Assembly: GCA_017745595.1 (NCBI GenBank)
Contig: WMBV01000011.1
Span: 62,001 to 126,000 of the forward strand
Source: Bordetella petrii
Lineage (GTDB): Bacteria > Pseudomonadota > Gammaproteobacteria > Burkholderiales > Burkholderiaceae_B
DNA: 64,000 bases
Direction: 5' to 3'
Shown: positions 58,381-64,000 of the stretch, one piece after another
Numbering within the stretch: position 1 is the first letter of the stretch
Layout: each line of letters opens with the position of its first letter
Position numbers and translations under genes: made by a program
The notes under the pieces: model-generated
Database searches by the model: none
What the model saw: only the letters and a program-made list of their open reading frames with translations
Told to the model about the DNA's origin: nothing

Positions 58381-60473
58381 AGGTCGGTGATCCGGGCTTC
58401 GTCGGGCGAGGAATACAGGTCGATGACGCGGCAATCGCCGCACATTTTCAGGCGTTCAAGGGCCGCGCCCTGGAACATGGCGTGGCCCGCCAGCCGCTGC
58501 AGCATGGCGTCGACGCCCTTGTGGGTGCCGAAGGCCTTGCCGCAGCGCACGCAATGGAAGGGCTGGGTCTCGTTGAGCACCACGGCCTCTTTGCGCTGCT
58601 CGGACAGCAGCAGGCGCGGCACCAGCTGGATGGCGTTCTCGGGGCAGGTTTTTTCGCACAGGCCGCACTGCACGCAGTTTTTTTCGATGAACCGCAGTTG
58701 CGGCAGTTGCGGGTTGTCTTGCAAGGCGTGGGCCGGGCAGGCGCTGACACAGCTCATGCACAAGGTGCACGCCTGCGTGTCGACGGCCACGGCGCCGAAG
58801 GGCGCCCCGGTGCCGGGCACGCCCTTCGGCAGCGCAATGGCGGGCGGCAGCGGCCCGGGCGCCTGCGCCAGCAGGTGGTCGAGCGCCAGGGCCAGGGTGG
58901 CGCGCTTTTCGGGCGCCGCCGCGAAGCGCGCCGGCTGGGCCGGCACGCCGGGCCGGCTTGCCGCGATGGACTGCAGCTGCGCATCGAGGGCATCGGCCGT
59001 GTCGGCCCGCAGCAGGTGGAGATGCTGGCCCCGATAGCCCAGGCCGTTCAGGATGGCCTGCGCGCTGGCCATTTGCGCTTGCAGCGCGTCGAGGTACTGC
59101 GGGGCCTCTTCGCCGGTGACCAGCACGGCCACCTGGGCGGCGCCGAAGGCCACCCCCGCCAGCCACAAGTCGGCCCCCAGGCTGGCGGTGTGCCACAAGG
59201 CTACCGGAATCACATTGGCGGGCACGCCGTGCGCCAGCTTGAGTTGCGCGGCGCGGCCCAGGGTTTCGACCAGTTGCTGGCCGCCCTGCTGGCTGTGCAG
59301 CAGCAGCACCGCGTCGCGCCCGCCGGCCTGGGCGTAGGTCGACAGCAGCGTGCGCAGCTTGCGGCCCTGGTCGGGGTTGCGCGGATAGCTGTAAGCCATG
59401 GCCCCCGACGGACATACGGTGGTACAGGCCCCGCACCCCGCGCACAGGTGCGGATCGACCACGATCTGCTGGTGGTGCTTGTCGCTGCGGATGGCCTCGG
59501 CCGAACAGACGTCGACGCAGGCATTGCAGCCGACGGTTTCGTTGCGGCTGTGCGCGCACAGCGACTGCTTATAGTCGAAGAACTTGGGCTTTTCGAATTC
59601 GCCCACCATGTCGCGCAGCTTGAACAGCGTGGCGGGATCGCGGCCGTCCCAGGTGAAGTAGCCCTGCGGCGGTTCGTGGCGGCGCAACTGCGGCGTGGCG
59701 CCCAGGTCGAGCACCAGGTCGTATTGGTCGGTGAACTGGCGCGGCGGGCGCTGGAAATCGATGGCGCCCGCCACCGTACAGGCCGCCACGCAATCGCGAT
59801 GCGCGGTGCATCGCGCCGGATCGACCTGGTAGTCGAAGCCGATGGCGCCTTCGGGACAAGCGGCCAGGCAGGCATTGCAGCGCGTGCACAGGTCGAGGTC
59901 GATGGGGTTGTCTTGCGACCAGGCCAGTTCGAACGCCCCCAGGCGGCCCCGCAGGCTTTCCAGCCGGCCGGCCAGCACCGGATAGCGGCGCGCCTGGGCG
60001 CCGCCGTCGCGCCCCTGCCCTTGCACGAACAGGGTGACCTGCAGGACGTCGTCGAGCAGCGCCGCTGCCTGTTCGGCGCGGTCGAGCGGCCCGATGATCA
60101 GCAGCCGCCCGGCGCTGTGATAGGTGACGGTGGCCACCGGGTCGGGCTCGGGCAGGTGCGCGGCGGCCAGCAGCGCGGCCAGCTTGGGCATGGCCTGGGC
60201 GGCATCGCGGCTCCAGCCGCCGGTTTCGCGGATGTTGACGAAGCGCACCGGGGCCACCGCGCCTTCGGTGGCCTGGCCCAGCTCGCCGAACAGGCGCTGT
60301 TCTTGCGTACAGGCCACCACCACGGGTTCGGACCCGCGGATGGCTTGCTGGAAATCGCCCGCCTGGCCGCGGCACAGCAAAGAATGCGGAGCCAGCGGTT
60401 CGCCCAGCGCGCGGCCCAGTTCGTCGGGCGCCAGCGGCATGGTGCGGTTGCAGTCGCAGATCAGGGTGGTCAT
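58377..60473 (-). CDS. Multi-[4Fe-4S] ferredoxin-type accessory protein
   Basis: A 698-residue polyferredoxin-like protein with at least five Cys clusters: CTRCNACLAACPEG, CNACVDVC, CAGCGACTTVCPSG, CTLCMSCVSACPAH and CVQCGLCEKTCPEN, plus a C-terminal zinc/rubredoxin-like CVRCG...CGDC. The N-terminal about 170 residues and the stretch between the third and fourth clusters are not iron-sulfur. Similar proteins occur beside formate dehydrogenase genes, perhaps as electron carriers or assembly factors. It lies between the DUF3306 gene and the chaperone gene. Confidence 0.88.
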   Translation of the reverse strand: MTTLICDCNRTMPLAPDELGRALGEPLAPHSLLCRGQAGDFQQAIRGSEPVVVACTQEQRLFGELGQATEGAVAPVRFVNIRETGGWSRDAAQAMPKLAALLAAAHLPEPDPVATVTYHSAGRLLIIGPLDRAEQAAALLDDVLQVTLFVQGQGRDGGAQARRYPVLAGRLESLRGRLGAFELAWSQDNPIDLDLCTRCNACLAACPEGAIGFDYQVDPARCTAHRDCVAACTVAGAIDFQRPPRQFTDQYDLVLDLGATPQLRRHEPPQGYFTWDGRDPATLFKLRDMVGEFEKPKFFDYKQSLCAHSRNETVGCNACVDVCSAEAIRSDKHHQQIVVDPHLCAGCGACTTVCPSGAMAYSYPRNPDQGRKLRTLLSTYAQAGGRDAVLLLHSQQGGQQLVETLGRAAQLKLAHGVPANVIPVALWHTASLGADLWLAGVAFGAAQVAVLVTGEEAPQYLDALQAQMASAQAILNGLGYRGQHLHLLRADTADALDAQLQSIAASRPGVPAQPARFAAAPEKRATLALALDHLLAQAPGPLPPAIALPKGVPGTGAPFGAVAVDTQACTLCMSCVSACPAHALQDNPQLPQLRFIEKNCVQCGLCEKTCPENAIQLVPRLLLSEQRKEAVVLNETQPFHCVRCGKAFGTHKGVDAMLQRLAGHAMFQGAALERLKMCGDCRVIDLYSSPDEARITDL

Positions 60474-60495
60474 AGGCGCGCTTGCATGAAAGAGG

Positions 60496-61110
60496 TCAGC
60501 TCTGCCGGCCCGGCCCGGCGGGGCCGGGATCGGAGTCAGGACTGGGATCGGAATCGGAATCGGCGCCGGGATCGACGGCCGGGCCGGACCCGGCGTCGGG
60601 ACCAGGGCCGGAGCCTGAGCCGGGCGCGGAACCGGAAGCGGAATCCGGCGCGGCGGGCTCGCCGGCCGTATCGAACATGGCCAGGGCCCGCGCGCTGGCC
60701 AGGCGCCGCAGCATCGGCGCGGGCAGCGGCGTCATGTTGGAGTAGTCGTCGATATAGGTATCGAGCCCGTCCATGATGTTGTAGTGCGGATCCGAAAACA
60801 GCTTTTTCAGCGCGGCGTTCTTTACATCGGGCGCCACGTGCCGCGCCACGAAGGGCGCGAAATCGGAGTCGGACGTGAGGGCCCGCACGTCATCCAGCGT
60901 CAGGGCCGGGGGCTCGGGCGGAGTATCGGTATCGGAAGGCGCCGCGGGATCGGCGTGCGGAGCGGGCACTGCCGCGCCGGCGGGCCCGGGCGCCACGACG
61001 TCGGCCCGCGCGTCGGACACCGGCGCGCCGTCTTGCTCTGTGCCCGCGCGCGCCTGGCTTTTGCGGCGCGACCAGCGGCTGAGGAAGCCGTCGTGCTCGG
61101 GGGCGGTCAT
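60496..61110 (-). CDS. DUF3306 protein
   Basis: A 204-residue protein. The N-terminal FLSRWSRRKSQARAG and the core LTSDSDFAPFVARHVAPDVKNAALKKLFSDPHYNIMDGLDTYIDDYS are DUF3306. The last 50 residues are a repetitive Asp/Ser/Gly/Pro tail. DUF3305 and DUF3306 genes accompany formate dehydrogenase operons; their role is unknown. The start overlaps the DUF3305 stop. Confidence 0.85.
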   Translation of the reverse strand: MTAPEHDGFLSRWSRRKSQARAGTEQDGAPVSDARADVVAPGPAGAAVPAPHADPAAPSDTDTPPEPPALTLDDVRALTSDSDFAPFVARHVAPDVKNAALKKLFSDPHYNIMDGLDTYIDDYSNMTPLPAPMLRRLASARALAMFDTAGEPAAPDSASGSAPGSGSGPGPDAGSGPAVDPGADSDSDPSPDSDPGPAGPGRQS

Positions 61111-61667
61111 GGCTGGCCTTCGCCGCGGAATTTCTTGAGCGTGGACACCGAGGCCGGATTGCCGAAGCGGTCTTGCAGCGACATGAAACTGACGGGGCGC
61201 TTGCGGCGCTTGGGCTCGGGCACGTAGTGCTCGGCGATGAAGGCGTTGAGCCAGTCGACGATGACCGGCGGCGCCGGCACCTGCTCGACCATTTCTTGGG
61301 CGTCGAGCCAGCGGCCGGCATCGTGATAGCTGAGCGTGACGATCTCGGGCCGCGCGCGCGGTTCGCCGCCGTCGTCGGGCTCGTGCATGCGCCACAGCAC
61401 GAACCAGCAGGGCGCGGGCGTGGTGACGTTGAGCACGTAGCCCTCGGCGTCGTCTTTGAACAGCCGCACGGTATAGCCCGGATGCAGCCAGCGTTCTTGC
61501 GTGTCGTCTTTATAAAGCAGGCGCTCGGTGGCGCCGAAGGCGGCCTCGTGGGCGACCACGTCGTCGAGTACCCAACGCCATTCCTGCCAGCGCCGCATCG
61601 GCCCGTTGATGCGCTCTTTGCGCATCACCACCGCGACGTCCAGGCTGATGGGCAGGGTTTCGTTCAT
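61107..61667 (-). CDS. DUF3305 protein
   Basis: A 186-residue protein with the DUF3305 marks SLDVAVVMRKERINGPMRRWQEWRWVLDDV, WLHPGYTVRLFKDDAEGYVLNVTTPAPCWFVLWRM and SYHDAGRWLDAQEMVEQVP. It is partner of the DUF3306 gene and coupled to it by overlap. It follows mrp by eight bases. Function is unknown beyond the link to formate dehydrogenase. Confidence 0.85.
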   Translation of the reverse strand: MNETLPISLDVAVVMRKERINGPMRRWQEWRWVLDDVVAHEAAFGATERLLYKDDTQERWLHPGYTVRLFKDDAEGYVLNVTTPAPCWFVLWRMHEPDDGGEPRARPEIVTLSYHDAGRWLDAQEMVEQVPAPPVIVDWLNAFIAEHYVPEPKRRKRPVSFMSLQDRFGNPASVSTLKKFRGEGQP

Positions 61668-61675
61668 GGGGCGGC

Positions 61676-62764
61676 CTACTGGACCCGGCTGATGGCGATG
61701 GCGGACAGCTTCGAGGAATGGTCTTTGGCCATGGCGGCCACCGACACCGCCACCTGGCGGGCCACCGCCTTGTACAGGCCGGCGATCTCGCCGTCGGGGT
61801 CGGCGATGACGGTGGGCTGGCCGCTGTCGGCCTGCAGGCGGATGTTGATGTCGAGCGGCAGCGCGCCCAGGTACGCCAGGTTGTAGTCTGTGGCCATTTT
61901 CTTGCCTCCGCCCGCGCCGAATATGTGCTCGGCGTGGCCACACTGGCTACAGACATGCACCGCCATGTTTTCGACCACGCCCAGGATCGGTACCCCGACC
62001 TTTTCGAACATTTTGACCCCCTTTCGCGCATCCAGCAAGGCGATGTCCTGGGGCGTGGTAACAATGACCGCGCCGGTGACCGGGACTTTCTGGCTGAGCG
62101 ACAGGTGGATGTCGCCGGTGCCGGGCGGCATGTCGACGACCAGGTAATCGAGGTCTTTCCAGTTGGTCTGGCGCAGCAGTTGTTCGAGCGCCTGCACCGC
62201 CATGGGCCCGCGCCAGATCATGGCCTCGTCGGCGTCGACCAGGAAGCCGATGGACATGACCTGCACGCCGTAATTTTCGAGCGGCTCCATGGTGTTGCCG
62301 TCTTCGCTTTGCGGACGGCCGTCGATGCCCATCATGAGCGACTGGCTGGGGCCGTAGATGTCGGCATCGAGCAGGCCCACGCGCGCGCCTTCGGCGGCCA
62401 GCGCCAAGGCCAGGTTGACCGCGGTGGTGCTCTTGCCCACCCCGCCCTTGCCCGAGGCGACGGCGATGACGTTCTTGATGTTGGGCAGCAGGGCCACGCC
62501 GCGCTGCGCCGCGTGCGCCGCGATGACCGGCCGCAGGTTGACCGAGACGTTGCCCACGCCGGGCACCGCTCGGGCGGCGGCGACCAGCGCGCCGCGCAAG
62601 GCCGGGATCTGGCTTTTGGCGGGGTAGCCCAGTTCGACGTCGAACGCGACGTCGGCCCCGTCGATCTGGAGATTCTTGACCGCCTTGGGGCCGGCCAGCG
62701 GCTGGCCCGTGTTGGGATCGATGACGGCCTGCAAGGCCTGCAGCAAGGTATCGGAAGCGACCAT
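61676..62764 (-). CDS. Iron-sulfur cluster carrier ATPase Mrp/ApbC
   Basis: A 362-residue P-loop ATPase. A MIP18-like N-domain (about 1-95) precedes the deviant Walker A GKGGVGKST (105-113), DADIYGPSQSLMMG and the C-x-x-C region VCSQCGHAEHIFG. It carries [4Fe-4S] clusters to target enzymes. Its location at the head of the formate dehydrogenase operon is unusual and suggests a role in maturation of its many iron-sulfur subunits, though Mrp is also a housekeeping factor. Confidence 0.9.
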   Translation of the reverse strand: MVASDTLLQALQAVIDPNTGQPLAGPKAVKNLQIDGADVAFDVELGYPAKSQIPALRGALVAAARAVPGVGNVSVNLRPVIAAHAAQRGVALLPNIKNVIAVASGKGGVGKSTTAVNLALALAAEGARVGLLDADIYGPSQSLMMGIDGRPQSEDGNTMEPLENYGVQVMSIGFLVDADEAMIWRGPMAVQALEQLLRQTNWKDLDYLVVDMPPGTGDIHLSLSQKVPVTGAVIVTTPQDIALLDARKGVKMFEKVGVPILGVVENMAVHVCSQCGHAEHIFGAGGGKKMATDYNLAYLGALPLDINIRLQADSGQPTVIADPDGEIAGLYKAVARQVAVSVAAMAKDHSSKLSAIAISRVQ

Positions 62765-62791
62765 GGGGGCTTATGCGTAGAAGTCGAAAGG

Positions 62792-62816
62792 AAAAAAAAG
62801 GCCGCCTGTCGCGGCC
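62792..62816 (-). terminator. Minus-strand intrinsic terminator ahead of mrp
   Basis: On the minus strand GGCCGC-N5-GCGGCC is followed by eight T. This is a typical intrinsic terminator, but it lies 28 bases before the mrp start and no minus-strand gene precedes it. It may be an attenuator in the mrp leader or a relic of a lost upstream gene. Confidence 0.65.
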
Positions 62817-62948
62817 GTTCGAGCCATGTTAGCAGAGCGCTTTGCGCTGCCGCATGCGGGCCGTCATGGACGCGCGTCGGGGCCGCCGGGCTGGTCTATA
62901 CTGGCCGCCATGCCGCGACGTTGAACGCGGCCTTTTCCATCGAGTGTC

Positions 62949-63542
62949 ATGATCGACAAAACCGACATCACGGGCCTGATACTCGCGGGCGGGCGCGGCA
63001 GCCGCATGGGCGGCGTCGACAAGGGCCTGCAGAATTACCAGGGCATGCCCATGGCCATACACGCTTTGCTGCGGCTGTCGCCGCAAGTGGGCCACGCCAT
63101 GATCAACGCCAACCGCAACCTGGGCGCCTACGAAGCCATGGGCGTGCCGGTGTGGCCCGACACCCTGCCCGATTTCGCCGGCCCGCTGGCCGGGCTGGCG
63201 GTGGGCCTGGAACGCTGCGACACCCCCTACCTGGCCACCGTGCCCTGCGATTGCCCGCGCTTTCCGCTCGACCTGGTCGAACGCCTGGCCGCCGAACTCG
63301 ACCACCACGACGCCGACATCGCCATGGCCGCCACGCGCCACAACGGCCAGCTGCGTACCCAGCCGGTGTTCTGCCTGATGAAAACCGCCCTGTTGCCCAG
63401 CCTGCTGACCTTCCTGCAAGGCGGGCAACGCAAGATCGACGCCTGGACGGCCCAGCATCGCTGCGTCGAAGTCTGCTTCGACGATGCGCAGGCGTTCGCC
63501 GGCGCCAACACGCTGGCCGAACTGCAACAACTCCAGCCATGA
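62949..63542 (+). CDS. mobA: Molybdenum cofactor guanylyltransferase
   Basis: A 197-residue MobA protein. The nucleotide-binding [16 protein letters not shown] (about 12-27) and [16 protein letters not shown] with [13 protein letters not shown] (metal Asp) are diagnostic. It attaches GMP to the molybdopterin cofactor to form MGD, needed by the formate dehydrogenase next door. Divergent from mrp, and coupled to moeA by overlap (ATGA). Confidence 0.93.
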   Translation: MIDKTDITGLILAGGRGSRMGGVDKGLQNYQGMPMAIHALLRLSPQVGHAMINANRNLGAYEAMGVPVWPDTLPDFAGPLAGLAVGLERCDTPYLATVPCDCPRFPLDLVERLAAELDHHDADIAMAATRHNGQLRTQPVFCLMKTALLPSLLTFLQGGQRKIDAWTAQHRCVEVCFDDAQAFAGANTLAELQQLQP

Positions 63543-64000
63543 CCCGCCCCTTGCCTCCCAGCCTGGCGTCCATCGCCTCCTGCATCAGCGGCTACGATCC
63601 GGCCGCCCTGCCCGTGGCCCAGGCCCGCGCCTTCATCGACCAGCTCGTGCCGCGCGTGCGCGCCACCGAAATGCTGCCGCTGCGCTCGGCGCTGGGGCGC
63701 GTGCTGGCGCGCGACATCGTCTCGCACCTGAACGTGCCCGCGCACGACAATTCCGCCATGGACGGCTACGCGTTCGCGGGCCAGCAGCTGTCGGCCGACG
63801 CCGATACGGTGCTGCAGGTGGCCGGCAGCGGCCTGGCCGGCACCCCCTACACCGGCCAGGCGGGCGCCGGGCAATGCGTGCGCATCATGACCGGCGCCAT
63901 CATGCCCGCCGGCCTGGATACCGTGGTGCCGCAAGAATTCGTGCGCCAGGACGGCGACCGCATCGTCATCCCGGCCGGCGCCGTGCGCCCCGGCGACAAC
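63539..64000 (+). CDS. moeA: Molybdopterin molybdenumtransferase MoeA, N-terminal part
   Basis: The first 154 codons, running off the window. [34 protein letters not shown] and [21 protein letters not shown] are invariant MoeA motifs. MoeA inserts molybdate (or tungstate) into adenylated molybdopterin. Its ATG overlaps the mobA stop. With mobA, fdhD and tupABC it supplies the enzyme cofactor encoded here. Confidence 0.93.
   Translation, partial: MTRPLPPSLASIASCISGYDPAALPVAQARAFIDQLVPRVRATEMLPLRSALGRVLARDIVSHLNVPAHDNSAMDGYAFAGQQLSADADTVLQVAGSGLAGTPYTGQAGAGQCVRIMTGAIMPAGLDTVVPQEFVRQDGDRIVIPAGAVRPGDN

Noticed and set aside
58482-60776. A 764-codon open frame on the plus strand opposite the polyferredoxin gene
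   Set aside because: It has no recognisable motif and mirrors the coding bias of the minus-strand gene, whose five Cys clusters are clear.

Overview
The window is strongly GC-rich chromosomal DNA from a beta-proteobacterium, most likely Alcaligenaceae (Bordetella/Achromobacter type). The pointers are a Bug/TctC-type receptor, many class III (CaiB) CoA transferases with LysR/IclR/GntR regulators, TRAP and LIV-type ABC uptake systems, and a dispersed double-hairpin repeat. About 66 intact or edge-truncated protein genes and three decayed genes are described. I saw no rRNA, tRNA, CRISPR array, transposase or phage gene.

Layout. (a) 1-6926, minus strand: an operon with an M24-fold hydrolase, a polyamine-type ABC importer (receptor, two permeases, ATPase), a zinc-ribbon protein and a three-part HcnABC/opine-oxidase-like dehydrogenase; a LysR gene diverges at 7007. 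(b) 8084-12984: a PhzF-family enzyme, a LysR gene, a crotonase, a 3-hydroxyisobutyrate dehydrogenase, then a decay zone with an internally deleted 3-hydroxyisobutyryl-CoA hydrolase and a fusion scar that leaves only the 3' ends of an iclR and a caiB gene. (c) 12985-22165: thiol dioxygenase, AhpD-like protein, IclR with a CaiB/crotonase pair, a second IclR, a flavin-dependent two-component monooxygenase with a Bug receptor, and an aldehyde dehydrogenase. (d) 22274-35071: a GntR-controlled acyl-CoA island with two CaiB transferases, an HMG-CoA-lyase-like protein without the usual cysteine, three CitE-type lyases, a complete LIV-type ABC importer and a DehI-type dehalogenase-like protein. Two matching promoter/operator arrangements, ahead of its two plus-strand arms, mark it as one regulon.

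(e) 35139-47561: PQQ glucose/quinate-type dehydrogenase, thioesterase-like protein, a pyridoxamine-oxidase-like protein near a Fur-box-like site, an amidohydrolase with a TRAP transporter, a PEP-mutase-family enzyme, a coupled DNA alkylation-repair pair (ogt, tag), a META/DUF4377 lipoprotein and a small CopD-like membrane protein. Three copies of a paired-hairpin repeat lie between these genes. (f) 47604-64000: a metal-cofactor and formate dehydrogenase locus. It holds tungstate importer tupABC with a ModE-like regulator, fdhD, the Cys-type membrane-bound formate dehydrogenase with its accessory proteins, an mrp-type Fe-S carrier, and divergent mobA and moeA (truncated by the window edge). Together these genes take up oxyanion, build and sulfurate the pterin cofactor, mature the Tat-exported enzyme and pass formate electrons to quinone.

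The most promising unexplained system is island (d); the enzyme families are clear but the substrate is not.
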